A DNA stretch of 64,000 bases from Sutcliffiella halmapala (GCF_002019665.1 NZ_KV917375.1:1162390-1226389); one strand, 5' to 3'. Positions 27,002-35,943 are shown, counted from the first letter of the stretch. Numbers and translations: made by a program. The notes: generated from the sequence alone by a model not told the origin.

Positions 27002-27484
27002 TTAGTTTTGACTTAGTAGCATGTCAACGAATTTTTCTAAATAAACTTTATCCACTTCGTCAAAACGGTCTTTGATTGGACTATCAATGTCTAGTACGCC
27101 AATAACTTTCCCGTTTTTCACCATCGGTACGACAATTTCTGATTGAGATGCTGCGTCACACGCAATATGACCTGGGAATGTGTGGACGTCAGCAATTAAC
27201 TGTGTCTTAGCCATCGAAGCTGCAGTTCCACAGACACCACGTCCAAAAGGGATTCTAACGCAAGCTGGAAGGCCTTGGAATGGGCCTAATACTAACATGT
27301 CTTCTCCATCTGTTAAGTAAAATCCAACCCAATTGATTTTATCAAGAAATACATTCAATAATGAAGATGCATTCGCTAAATTTGCAACAAAATTTGGTTC
27401 ATCAGTTATTAATGCTTGGAGCTGTTTTATGACTAATTCATAATTTTCTTCTCGTGTTCCTTTGTAGTTTTCGACTTGAAACAT
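27002..27484 (-). CDS. ytsP: free methionine-(R)-sulfoxide reductase, GAF type
   Basis: A 160-aa single GAF-domain protein of the fRMsr family, which reduces free methionine-R-sulfoxide. All three family cysteines are present: two in PACVRIPFGRGVCGTAA and the catalytic one in HIACDAASQSE. The start is a choice between ATG at 27487 and ATG at 27484; GAGGGG has better spacing to 27484, giving the family-typical MFQVENY. A longer frame is unsupported. It is divergent from refZ across a 145-base gap with a 14-bp palindrome. Confidence 0.92.
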   Translation of the reverse strand: MFQVENYKGTREENYELVIKQLQALITDEPNFVANLANASSLLNVFLDKINWVGFYLTDGEDMLVLGPFQGLPACVRIPFGRGVCGTAASMAKTQLIADVHTFPGHIACDAASQSEIVVPMVKNGKVIGVLDIDSPIKDRFDEVDKVYLEKFVDMLLSQN

Positions 27485-27524
27485 CATAATCCCCTCACTT
27501 TTTCCTAATAAAATGCGGAATAAA

Positions 27525-27538
27525 CTACTTATAAGTAG
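27525..27538. promoter_or_regulatory. perfect 14-bp palindrome between ytsP and refZ
   Basis: CTACTTATAAGTAG is self-complementary and lies between two divergent genes, one encoding a TetR-type protein. It is a candidate operator. Confidence 0.35.
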
Positions 27539-27629
27539 AATTCCTATGTACTTTGTCGACATTTAATAAAAGGATAAACGGTTATTACCTAGAAATCAAT
27601 AAAAGAGATCACCAAAAGGGGTGAAATGG

Positions 27630-28256
27630 ATGGAAACGACAAAGCAAAGAATAATTGATGCTGCCATTCTATTATTTAATGCAAATGGTTATTCAGGGAC
27701 GTCTATTCGCGAAATTGCAAAAAGGGCCAAAGTAAATGTTGCACATATATCCTATTATTTTACGAATAAAGCAGGGCTACAAGAATATTTAATAGCCACT
27801 TTTCTAGAGGAATATTTATCGGTTTTAGAAAAAATCTATCAGAAACTGACTACTTACTCGGCTAAAGAGTGTGCAATCCTCAGTGTGAAAAATGTGATGG
27901 CTTTTCATCGCGAAAATCGTCAACTTGCAAGATATGTCTATCGAGAAATGACATTAGATACAATGCTGGTCCGTGAAGTGATGAGTACTTATTTAATGAA
28001 AGAAAAATACTATTTAAAATCCATTTTTGAAAAAGGGAAAAAAAATAAAGAGTTCCAACAGATTTCTATTCCGCTTGTAGTAATGCAATTAAAGAGTATG
28101 ATTATTATGCCATTTTTACAATCGCAATACTTGGCAGAAGTATGGCATGTCATGCCGTATGAAACCCAGACAGTTGATCAGTATCAAAAGGTCATTATCG
28201 AGTGGTTAGAGCATGCTGTTTTTTCTCACCATAGTGTTGGGAAAATTGCCCTTTAA
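27630..28256 (+). CDS. refZ: TetR-family regulator of FtsZ/chromosome capture RefZ
   Basis: A 208-aa TetR-type DNA-binding protein. The N-terminal helix-turn-helix is visible (GTSIREIAKRAKVNVAHISYYF, about residues 24-45). In B. subtilis RefZ (YttP) binds specific motifs near oriC and modulates FtsZ during sporulation. ATG at 27630 with AAGGGG 8 bases upstream is preferred over GTG at 27621, which overlaps the SD. Order ytsP-refZ-hisJ-ezrA matches B. subtilis. Its stop overlaps the hisJ stop on the other strand within TTAA. Confidence 0.88.
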   Translation: METTKQRIIDAAILLFNANGYSGTSIREIAKRAKVNVAHISYYFTNKAGLQEYLIATFLEEYLSVLEKIYQKLTTYSAKECAILSVKNVMAFHRENRQLARYVYREMTLDTMLVREVMSTYLMKEKYYLKSIFEKGKKNKEFQQISIPLVVMQLKSMIIMPFLQSQYLAEVWHVMPYETQTVDQYQKVIIEWLEHAVFSHHSVGKIAL

Positions 28257-29056
28257 TCTAAGTGATCTTGAATAATTTGGTGATATCCTTGAGCTAATCC
28301 TTTTATACTATGGGCGTCTGACCCATAAATTAAAGGGATTTTTCTTTTTGCAGCTTCAATTGCAACTGATTGTGGTGGATAAGAATCCAAACATAAGGGT
28401 TTTACAAAACCGGCACCATTGTAATCTAATTCATACCCTTTCGCAGCAATTGCATCTAAAATAGGATTTGTATAGTGGTGAATTGGTTGTTGATAAGGGT
28501 ATTTTCTCTTGAATTTCTCTACAAGTGTTATATGTCCAATTCGATGGGGTTTATATTTCCCAAGATTACTTTCAATGGATTTGTGAAGGGTGGAGAAGTA
28601 GGCATCGTAAATCTTATTTACTCCTCCAAAAACATGTATCATTTCACCAAAGTTTTCTTCGCTATAATCCATACAATAATAGGTCTCTTCATGCTGTAAA
28701 AAATGAACAGAAAGTATACTGTCATCTAAAAAGTGACCATATTCATTTAGCAATTCCGTCGTTTCCTTTTCAAATCCATCAATATAGTCTACTTCTAAAC
28801 CGATATTGATAGTTAAGGCTGATGCATAATATGACTGCCACTTCTTCAATTCTTCTAAATAAGCAGGCAACTGGTTTAGCAACATTGCACTATCTTTTTC
28901 AGGTGTTGGATCATGGAATGTCAGGGGTAGCGGAGCATGCTCAGTAAAGGAAATTTCCTTGTAATTTAAGTTTATGGCATGTTCAATATACGCAACTAAA
29001 GCATCTGTGCTACCATGAGGACAATAGGGAGTATGAACATGTTTATCGATTATCAT
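28253..29056 (-). CDS. hisJ: histidinol-phosphatase (PHP family)
   Basis: A 267-aa PHP-domain metal hydrolase that removes phosphate from L-histidinol phosphate, the penultimate step of histidine synthesis. Metal-binding motifs are all visible: DKHVHTPYCPHG, FTEHAPL, GLEVDYI, SVHFLQ, RIGHITLVEKF and GSDAHS. The frame opens with GTG at 29065, but GAGGTG lies 6 bases before ATG at 29056, giving MIIDKHVHTP. It is isolated from other his genes, as in B. subtilis. The stop codons of hisJ and refZ overlap tail to tail. Confidence 0.94.
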   Translation of the reverse strand: MIIDKHVHTPYCPHGSTDALVAYIEHAINLNYKEISFTEHAPLPLTFHDPTPEKDSAMLLNQLPAYLEELKKWQSYYASALTINIGLEVDYIDGFEKETTELLNEYGHFLDDSILSVHFLQHEETYYCMDYSEENFGEMIHVFGGVNKIYDAYFSTLHKSIESNLGKYKPHRIGHITLVEKFKRKYPYQQPIHHYTNPILDAIAAKGYELDYNGAGFVKPLCLDSYPPQSVAIEAAKRKIPLIYGSDAHSIKGLAQGYHQIIQDHLD

Positions 29057-29354
29057 GAATCTCACCTCACTTACTTGAAGAAATATGTAAAAAAATTTAA
29101 AATATTGGTCAAAAAATGTCGTTTACATGGTATCATAAAAACATTGAAATACAAATAAATGGCCTGTATTTTCCGCTTTTTTTAATAGTTCATTCAAAAT
29201 AATAACAAATAGTGAAATAAGACGGATGAATAGACCGTATTTGTTTCGAATTAATACTATTATAAACGTGTGTTTCAAAAAGATGGACGACTTTTTGAAC
29301 ATTATTTATATATTCACATAACCGTTACACCATCCAGGCAAAAGGGGATTAGGT

Positions 29355-31046
29355 ATGGAAATTATCATTGGAATTTTATTACTTGTAGTTACTTTTTTTA
29401 GCGTAAGTTTCTTAAAAAGAAAAAAGATTTATTCAGAAGTGGATCGTTTAGAGACGTGGAAAGTATCGATTATGAACAAACCCGTTTCCGAAGAGCTTTC
29501 TAAAGTAAAAGATTTAAATATGACCGGACAAACAGAAGAGCTTTTTGAGAATTGGCGTTTTCAATGGGATGATATTTTATCATCTGATCTTTTAAACATT
29601 GAAGAGTATTTATTCGATGCAGAAGATCATGCGGATAAATATCGATTTAAGAAAGCGAAAGAAGTACTAGAAATTGCAAACCAAAAATTAGAAAACATCG
29701 AAGAACGCATAAAAGCAATCTTTGAAGAATTAGATGAGCTTATTGAGAGTCAGGCAAAAAGTGTGGAACAGATTGGGAAATTAGAAATAACGTACACAGA
29801 GTTGAAAAAGCTACTTCTAAATCAACGTCATCAGTACGGTAGTACTACAGCTCTTTTAGAAAAAGAAATAGATCAATTACAACAAATCTTCTTAGAATTT
29901 CATGATAGCATCAATAATGGGAATTACTTGGAGTCAAAGGAATTAGTAACCAAGCTAGCGAAGGAATTAGAGGAGTTCGAGTATAAGGTTTCAAACATTC
30001 CAAGTCTTTTAGTGGACTGTCAGTCGGTGATACCAAGCCAGCTGGCTGAAGTGGAGTCAGGCTACAGAGAAATGTTACAAGAGGGGTACATACTCGATCA
30101 TGTGAATTTAGAAGAGGACATACATAGTTTTAAAGAGAAAATGAACCACATTACGAAGCTACTACTTGAGACAAAAGTGGCAGAGGCAAAAGAAGGCATG
30201 GAGCTTATGAAAGAGGATATGGATAAGCTTTATGACAAAATTGAAAAAGAAGTGATTGCAAAGCACTATATTGTAAAGGAATTGCCTTCAGTGCAATCCA
30301 TTCTTCTGACGTTATCGGAAGCTAGTCAAAAAACGAAAGAAGAAACGTTTATTGTGCAAGAGAGTTATCATTTACAAGCGGATGATATTGATACACAACA
30401 AAAGATTGAGCACTCCATGCTAACGCTTATCGACCGATATGAGAAGCTTAGTGCACACTTAGAAAACCAAACAATTGCATTTTCTATTTTAAAAGAAGAA
30501 TTAGAAGATATCTGTGAGCAAATTAATTCCCTGCAGGAAATTCATAAGCAATATGTAGAAATCCTTATGGCTCTTAGGAAAGATGAAATGGCAGCACGTG
30601 ATCAGTTAGCTAATCTGAGAAAAATGTTATTTGAAGTGAAGCGTAATATTGAAAAAAGTAATATCCCTGGCTTACCCGAAGCAATATTTAATGAATTAAC
30701 CCGAGCAAATGAACAAATGAAGAATGTAACTGAAAAGCTTGAAGAAAAGCCATTAAACATTGTTGAGGTTAATGCAATTTTACAGCTAGCTGTGTCATCG
30801 GTGGAAAAATGCCATGAGGAGTGTATGGACATACTTGATCATGCCTATCTGGCTGAAAATATTATTCAATATGGAAATAGATATAGAAGTAAACATTCCT
30901 TCGTACATGACAGCTTAATTGAAGCAGAACAGTTATTTAGAAATTATGAATACAAGGGTGCGTTAGAAGAAGCTGCTGCTTCGCTCGAGAAGGTAGAGCC
31001 TGGAGTACTGAAAAAGATTGAACAGATTCTAGATAAGGAAAGTTAA
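29355..31046 (+). CDS. ezrA: septation ring formation regulator EzrA
   Basis: A 563-aa EzrA, a membrane-anchored spectrin-like negative regulator of FtsZ ring formation at wrong positions. There is one N-terminal helix (about residues 2-19) with a very short outside end, followed by long helical coiled-coil repeats through the whole cytoplasmic part. Near the C-terminus LIEAEQLFRNYEYKGALEEA (about residues 530-549) corresponds to the conserved QNR-patch region of the family. Length is typical. ATG follows AAGGGGATTAGGT. The 298-base gap upstream is AT-rich and I see no clear promoter there. Confidence 0.95.
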   Translation: MEIIIGILLLVVTFFSVSFLKRKKIYSEVDRLETWKVSIMNKPVSEELSKVKDLNMTGQTEELFENWRFQWDDILSSDLLNIEEYLFDAEDHADKYRFKKAKEVLEIANQKLENIEERIKAIFEELDELIESQAKSVEQIGKLEITYTELKKLLLNQRHQYGSTTALLEKEIDQLQQIFLEFHDSINNGNYLESKELVTKLAKELEEFEYKVSNIPSLLVDCQSVIPSQLAEVESGYREMLQEGYILDHVNLEEDIHSFKEKMNHITKLLLETKVAEAKEGMELMKEDMDKLYDKIEKEVIAKHYIVKELPSVQSILLTLSEASQKTKEETFIVQESYHLQADDIDTQQKIEHSMLTLIDRYEKLSAHLENQTIAFSILKEELEDICEQINSLQEIHKQYVEILMALRKDEMAARDQLANLRKMLFEVKRNIEKSNIPGLPEAIFNELTRANEQMKNVTEKLEEKPLNIVEVNAILQLAVSSVEKCHEECMDILDHAYLAENIIQYGNRYRSKHSFVHDSLIEAEQLFRNYEYKGALEEAAASLEKVEPGVLKKIEQILDKES

Positions 31047-31050
31047 GAAC

Positions 31051-31353
31051 GTGAACTATTTAAAGTACCTGCTTATCATTGTTTTATGTGTAAGTGGAGC
31101 AATTACTTGGTTCACCGTTCTTTCCTCGCCTCAGTTTAAGCAAAATGAATCACTGATTATTCAAGCCCATCGTGCAAGAGAAGGGGATTGGAAAGAACCG
31201 TTAACGGTACCGAGCGTACAGCATTCTATAACAAACGCTAACATTAGAGAAGGTCTATCAGAAAAGCATGTAGCAGAACTGAATTTAGTTAATTATCGAG
31301 TTGCGATTGATGACCTTCTTACTTACATTGAAAGTAAAGAGAGAGAAGAGTAG
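31051..31353 (+). CDS. hypothetical secreted or membrane-anchored protein after ezrA
   Basis: A 100-aa protein beginning at GTG four bases after the ezrA stop, so probably translationally coupled. An N-terminal hydrophobic segment (YLLIIVLCVSGAITWFTVL, about 5-23) acts as signal anchor. The remainder is charged and helical, with no known motif and no catalytic signature. I do not recognise the family. The position suggests a role at the division site, but only by adjacency. Confidence 0.65.
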   Translation: MNYLKYLLIIVLCVSGAITWFTVLSSPQFKQNESLIIQAHRAREGDWKEPLTVPSVQHSITNANIREGLSEKHVAELNLVNYRVAIDDLLTYIESKEREE

Positions 31354-31392
31354 GGAAAAGCAATGTCGGTTATTTATCAGAACATTAAATAG

Positions 31393-31432
31393 AAAAATGC
31401 CGCTTGGATAAGTCATCCAAGCGGCATTTTTT
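31393..31432. terminator. bidirectional terminator, ezrA operon/brnQ
   Basis: A perfect 16-bp inverted repeat (AAAAATGCCGCTTGGA and complement) with a 7-nt loop. Confidence 0.9.
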
Positions 31433-32771
31433 ATGCGATTCGTTCTTCTGATTTTTTTGTGTTCGGAAGAAAGGAACCGAGAATGATTCCGATTAAAGCT
31501 CCGATAATTGCAGGAATTAACCAACCCACACCAGTACTATAAAAAGGTAAGTGGCTGAATATATTTTGAAGGAAAACAATGTTGATATCTGCAACGGCTA
31601 AGCCGTCTACGAAGCTTATGATTCCCGTGAAGAAGAGAGAAAAGCCCATTACATAACCATCATTTTTCCATCGATAGAAAGATAAGACGATAAGTACAAT
31701 TGCTAATGGATAAATCATTATTAATACTGGTAAAGAAAAAGCAATTAATTGATCTAATCCAGCATTTGCAACTACTAAGCTAAAGATGCTTAAAACGATA
31801 AGAAAAGTCTTATAGGATACAGAAGGAATAACTTTATTAAAGAATGAACTTGTTGCAGATATTAATCCGACAGATGTAGTTAAGCAAGCAAAAGTGATAG
31901 CAACCCCAAGAATTACAGCACCAATGGAACCAAATAAATAGTTTGAGGAAACGGATAAAATTTGTCCGCCATTGGTAGCATTTGCAATAACACTTGAGCT
32001 AGTTGCGCCTAGATATGCTAACCCTGTATAAACTAACGCTAATCCGATAGCGGCAATAAATCCAGCTCTTAAGCAAAGGGAGGTAATTGTTTTTTTATCA
32101 GTAATACCCTTTTCTTTAATAGCAGAAATCACGACAATTCCGAAAACTAATGCGGCAATTGTGTCTAAGGTTAAATAGCCTTCTAAAAATCCTTTGAAGA
32201 ATGGAGAACTAGCGTAATCAGCAGTTGGCGCGCCAATATTCCCCATAGGTGTAACAATACTCTTAATCACAACAACACCTATAACTGCTAATAGTAATGG
32301 TGTTAAAATTTTCCCGATTCGATCTACAAGCTTAGCTGGGTTTAAAGCCAAGTAAAAGGTTAATCCGAAAAATAGTACCATATATATAAAGAGTGGCCAA
32401 CCTGCTGAATTTACAGAAGCAGGAAGGAATGGTGTTGCACCAATCTCATACGCCACTGTTCCAGTTCTCGGAATTCCAAAAAATGGCCCGATTGCTAAAT
32501 ACATAATAAAAGAAAAAATAATTCCGAAAATTGGATTTACGCGATTAGCAAGTGTTTGAAGGTCTCCACCTGAATAAGCGATTGCCATAACTCCTAAAAG
32601 TGGTAACCCTACCCCAGTGATTAAGAACCCGATGATTGCAGTTGTTAACTCAGTCCCTGCACCTTGTCCTAATAATGGTGGGAAAATCATGTTGCCTGCT
32701 CCAAAAAACAAGGCAAATAACATTAACCCCAATACGAGAGTATCTTTATTAGAATATAATTTTTTTGACAT
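31431..32771 (-). CDS. brnQ: branched-chain amino acid transporter (LIVCS family)
   Basis: A 446-aa BrnQ/BraB-type carrier importing Leu, Ile and Val with Na+ or H+. About 12 membrane helices are evident, starting with TLVLGLMLFALFFGAGNMIFPP, the family's conserved N-terminal motif. ATG at 32771 is preceded by AGGAGGAC; the frame open from 32834 is not supported. B. subtilis has braB at this place. It is monocistronic and divergent from iscS. Confidence 0.94.
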   Translation of the reverse strand: MSKKLYSNKDTLVLGLMLFALFFGAGNMIFPPLLGQGAGTELTTAIIGFLITGVGLPLLGVMAIAYSGGDLQTLANRVNPIFGIIFSFIMYLAIGPFFGIPRTGTVAYEIGATPFLPASVNSAGWPLFIYMVLFFGLTFYLALNPAKLVDRIGKILTPLLLAVIGVVVIKSIVTPMGNIGAPTADYASSPFFKGFLEGYLTLDTIAALVFGIVVISAIKEKGITDKKTITSLCLRAGFIAAIGLALVYTGLAYLGATSSSVIANATNGGQILSVSSNYLFGSIGAVILGVAITFACLTTSVGLISATSSFFNKVIPSVSYKTFLIVLSIFSLVVANAGLDQLIAFSLPVLIMIYPLAIVLIVLSFYRWKNDGYVMGFSLFFTGIISFVDGLAVADINIVFLQNIFSHLPFYSTGVGWLIPAIIGALIGIILGSFLPNTKKSEERIA

Positions 32772-33067
32772 AAAAATGTCCTCCTGAAGTAAAAAGTAAA
32801 ATTGGAAATGATGAATCCGTTTACATCCTACCATAGTTTTGCTGGAATTTGTCGAATAAATTTAAAATTTAACAATTCGGTATATTAGAAAAATTTTGAG
32901 ATTATATAAAAATCAGACTTGCTCTGTTTTTTAGTGAAAATTATATGATGTAAAGATGAATTTCTAGCTTATTTAATTACTCCTGTCTAGTTATCTTTTC
33001 CCGGATTACAAAGTATGCTACCATTAATATTTGCTTAGTAGAAGAAATTATTAATGGAAATGAATGA
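32772..33067. other. brnQ-iscS intergenic region
   Basis: A 359-base gap between divergent genes. Apart from the brnQ SD and the iscS leader stem (listed separately) it is AT-rich, and I see no convincing promoter, repeat or small gene. Confidence 0.5.
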
Positions 33068-33118
33068 AACTTTTATAGTTGTACATAAACCTAGGTGAAT
33101 AGGCTTAGTGTAAAAGTT
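33068..33118 (+). promoter_or_regulatory. stem-loop leader directly before iscS SD
   Basis: AACTTTTATA (33068-33077) pairs with TGTAAAAGTT (33109-33118) around a smaller CCTA/TAGG stem. GGAGGA of iscS begins at the next base. It may be regulatory or incidental. Confidence 0.35.
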
Positions 33119-33130
33119 GGAGGATTTGCA

Positions 33131-34267
33131 ATGATATATTTAGATAATAGTGCAACTACAAAACCATATAAGGAAGTAATCGATTCCTTTGTAACTGTTT
33201 CTACGGATTACTTTGGCAACCCCTCCTCCCTTCATGCGTTAGGCGGAGAGACGGAAAAGCTCCTACACCATTCAAGAGAAGTGATTGCTGACCTTTTACA
33301 AGTTCATCATAAAGAAATTATCTTTACATCTGGAGGTACAGAAAGTAATAATTTAGCTATTAAAGGAAGCGCTTATAGTAAAAGGCACCAAGGTATGCAT
33401 ATTATTACAACTTCTATAGAACATCCTTCTGTTACAAATGCATTTGAAGATTTAGGTAAAGAAGGGTTTGAAGTGACGATCCTTCCTGTTAATGAGGATG
33501 GAAGAGTTACCGCAGAACAAGTGGAGCGAGAAATGAGGAAAGATACAGTTCTTGTTTCCATTATTCATGTGAATAATGAGACAGGAGTGATCCAGCCAAT
33601 AGATGAGATAAAAGGTATTGTGAAGAAATTCCCGCTTGCATGCTTACATGTCGATCATGTGCAAGGTGTCGGAAAAGTCCCCTTGAATCTTGATGGTATT
33701 GATCTTTGCTCTATGTCAGCGCATAAATTTCACGGGTTAAAAGGAAATGGGTTATTGGTGGTAAAGGCTGGGGTGACATTACATCCGTTACTCAGTGGAG
33801 GAAATCAAGAGTGGACATTGCGATCTGGAACAGAAAATGTGGCTGGTATAGTCGCAATGACAAAGGCTTTAAGAATGTCGTTTGATAATAATCAAAAACG
33901 GAGTGCGGCGTTAATGCAATTAAAGGATTACTTATTGGAGAATTTAAAAGCCAATGGTAGCGCATGGATAAACACTCCTTTAAGAGGATCAGCTCCACAT
34001 ATCGTGAATTTTTCTGTCCCCCAAATAAAATCTGAAGTTCTCGTTCATGCATTAGGCAATAAAAATATTTTTGTATCTACCACATCAGCCTGTTCATCCA
34101 AACGAAAAGCACCAAGTAAAACTTTGACTGCAATGGGGTTAAAACAGGACCGTACGGAAAGTGCGATAAGAATAAGTATGACTTACAGTACGACTAAAGA
34201 AGAATTAGATATTTTTTTAAGCGAATTAATTAAAGAAATAGCCACTATAAAACAGGTAACGAGGTAG
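33131..34267 (+). CDS. iscS: cysteine desulfurase (NifZ/IscS type, thiouridine-dedicated)
   Basis: A 378-aa NifS-family PLP enzyme that removes sulfur from cysteine as a persulfide. The PLP lysine is in SMSAHKFHGLKGNG (about residue 200), the active-site Cys in STTSACSSKRKAPS (about 322). It starts MIYLDNSATT, with GGAGGA 6 bases before ATG at 33131. In B. subtilis the orthologue NifZ (YtbJ) is paired with thiI and supplies sulfur for 4-thiouridine in tRNA. Here thiI starts 6 bases downstream, supporting the same role. Confidence 0.94.
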   Translation: MIYLDNSATTKPYKEVIDSFVTVSTDYFGNPSSLHALGGETEKLLHHSREVIADLLQVHHKEIIFTSGGTESNNLAIKGSAYSKRHQGMHIITTSIEHPSVTNAFEDLGKEGFEVTILPVNEDGRVTAEQVEREMRKDTVLVSIIHVNNETGVIQPIDEIKGIVKKFPLACLHVDHVQGVGKVPLNLDGIDLCSMSAHKFHGLKGNGLLVVKAGVTLHPLLSGGNQEWTLRSGTENVAGIVAMTKALRMSFDNNQKRSAALMQLKDYLLENLKANGSAWINTPLRGSAPHIVNFSVPQIKSEVLVHALGNKNIFVSTTSACSSKRKAPSKTLTAMGLKQDRTESAIRISMTYSTTKEELDIFLSELIKEIATIKQVTR

Positions 34268-34273
34268 CGAAAA

Positions 34274-35482
34274 ATGAATTATGATCATCTATTAATTAGA
34301 TATGGCGAAATGTCTACTAAAGGAAGAAATAGAAAAGAGTTTGTGCAAAAGTTAAGCTCTAACATTCTGGGAAAAGTGAAGGAGTTTCCACGCATTGTGA
34401 TCGAGAAAAGTAGAGATCGCATGTTTATTAAGCTCAATGGAGAGCCGCCTGAACCAATAATTGAAAGGCTTCAAAGTATTTTTGGTATTCATTCCTTTAG
34501 TCTAGCAGTTAAAACTAAAACTGAAATTGAAGAGATAAAAGCTGGGGCATTATTTGCTTTAAAAGCACTTCCGTATGAAGGAAAAACCTTTAAAGTATCG
34601 GCAAGGAGAGCTTATAAAAACTTCGAACTAGATACTAATGGATTAAATCATGCAATTGGTTCTCATTTATTGATAAATACAGAAAATTTAACCGTTAATG
34701 TCAAGCAACCAGATATCAATGTAAGAGTAGAGGTGCGCGAAGATGCTACCTATGTTACCTGTAAGGATATTGTAGGGGCAGGTGGTCTTCCAGTCGGAAC
34801 AGGCGGGAAAGGGCTGCTTATGCTCTCAGGTGGTATCGATAGCCCTGTTGCCGGATATTTATCCATGAAGCGAGGGATTGAATTACAAATTGTTCATTTT
34901 TTCAGCCCTCCATACACAAGTGAGCGAGCAAAACAGAAAGTTATAGATCTGGCCGAAAAGCTCACGGAATTTGGTCCGAAAATTCAATTGCATATAGTTC
35001 CTTTTACAGCTATCCAAGTAGCTATCCAGAAACAAGTGCCAGCAAACTATACAATGACATCCACAAGAAGGTTTATGCTGTTAATAGCTGACCGTATCAG
35101 AGAACAAGAGAAGGGGCTTGCAATTATAACAGGAGAAAGTTTGGGACAAGTAGCAAGCCAAACCTTACAAAGTATGCTGGCAATTAATGAAGTAACGACC
35201 ACTCCAATCATTCGTCCGTTGATCACCATGGATAAAACAGAGATCATGGAAATTGCTAAACGAATAGATACGTTAGAGATATCGAACCGACCGTATGAAG
35301 ATTGCTGTACGATTTTCACTCCATCATCTCCTAAAACAAAGCCGAAAAAGGAAAAAATCAATTTTTATGAAAGTTTCTTTGACATCGATGAGATGGTAAA
35401 CGATGCAGTAGCCAATACGGAAAAACTTATAATTACTGGAAAAAAAGATAAAGAAAGCAGTGTTTTTAAGGATTTGTTTTAA
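34274..35482 (+). CDS. thiI: tRNA 4-thiouridine synthase ThiI
   Basis: A 402-aa ThiI that adenylates U8 of tRNA and inserts sulfur donated by the upstream desulfurase. The N-terminal ferredoxin-like/THUMP region (about 1-165) is followed by a PP-loop ATPase domain with LLSGGIDSPVAGYLSMKRG (about 181-199) and EDCCTIFTP. It lacks the C-terminal rhodanese domain of E. coli ThiI, as Bacillus ThiI does. It sits 6 bases after iscS. The SD is weak, so coupling to iscS translation is likely. Confidence 0.95.
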   Translation: MNYDHLLIRYGEMSTKGRNRKEFVQKLSSNILGKVKEFPRIVIEKSRDRMFIKLNGEPPEPIIERLQSIFGIHSFSLAVKTKTEIEEIKAGALFALKALPYEGKTFKVSARRAYKNFELDTNGLNHAIGSHLLINTENLTVNVKQPDINVRVEVREDATYVTCKDIVGAGGLPVGTGGKGLLMLSGGIDSPVAGYLSMKRGIELQIVHFFSPPYTSERAKQKVIDLAEKLTEFGPKIQLHIVPFTAIQVAIQKQVPANYTMTSTRRFMLLIADRIREQEKGLAIITGESLGQVASQTLQSMLAINEVTTTPIIRPLITMDKTEIMEIAKRIDTLEISNRPYEDCCTIFTPSSPKTKPKKEKINFYESFFDIDEMVNDAVANTEKLIITGKKDKESSVFKDLF

Positions 35483-35520
35483 AAAAAAATCAACTGTGAA
35501 CAATTACCATTTTCAAAAGA

Positions 35521-35551
35521 TGAATGACGCCATGTGTTTTGACACATTCTA
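35521..35551 (+). promoter_or_regulatory. sigma-G forespore promoter of sspA
   Basis: TGAATG, 18-base spacer, CATTCTA fits the sigma-G consensus (TGNATA N17-18 CATNCTA), 23 bases before the SASP start codon. Confidence 0.7.
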
Positions 35552-35574
35552 TACTCACAAGGAGGTGAAAACAC

Positions 35575-35769
35575 ATGGCAAACAACAGTTCAAACCAATT
35601 AGTAGTACCTGGTGTACAACAAGCTCTTGACCAAATGAAGTACGAAATCGCTTCTGAATTCGGAGTACAACTTGGTCCAGATGCAACTGCTCGCGCTAAC
35701 GGTTCCGTTGGTGGAGAAATCACTAAACGCTTAGTTCAAATGGCTGAGCAAAGTTTTGGTGGACATTAA
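35575..35769 (+). CDS. sspA: alpha/beta-type small acid-soluble spore protein
   Basis: A 64-aa SASP that coats and protects spore DNA. The family motifs are present: the GPR protease cleavage segment YEIASEFGV (about 22-30) and the DNA-binding segment [14 protein letters not shown] (about 42-55). ATG follows AAGGAGGTG and a sigma-G-like promoter. Expression in the developing forespore is expected. Its presence shows the organism forms endospores. Confidence 0.97.
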   Translation: MANNSSNQLVVPGVQQALDQMKYEIASEFGVQLGPDATARANGSVGGEITKRLVQMAEQSFGGH

Positions 35770-35794
35770 GAAAAAGTAAATAGAAATGGCTACG

Positions 35795-35820
35795 AGGTGG
35801 GGGAAACCCCACCTTTCTTA
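35795..35820 (+). terminator. sspA terminator
   Basis: AGGTGGGG with CCCCACCT around a tight loop, then TTCTTAT; the T tract is short. Confidence 0.65.
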
Positions 35821-35842
35821 TATTTCGGAGGTGTCTTTTTCT

Positions 35843-35938
35843 ATGAAAGAGCAAAACCAGATTGAAAAACAACAAAAGAAGCAAGGAAGAAAACGTAGAA
35901 ATGAGCCGAAGCATGCAAAGAACTCGAATGAGCAGTAG
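35843..35938 (+). CDS. 31-aa very basic small protein downstream of sspA
   Basis: A small open frame with a good ribosome-binding site (GGAGGTG, about 9 bases upstream) encodes 31 aa, rich in Lys, Arg, Gln and Glu (it contains KQQKKQGRKRRNEPK). There is no hydrophobic stretch. It is framed by the sspA terminator and its own terminator (35944-35978), and no other reading frame explains the SD. Composition and place suggest a minor spore-associated basic protein, but I do not recognise a family. Confidence 0.55.
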   Translation: MKEQNQIEKQQKKQGRKRRNEPKHAKNSNEQ

Positions 35939-35943
35939 TTTTT

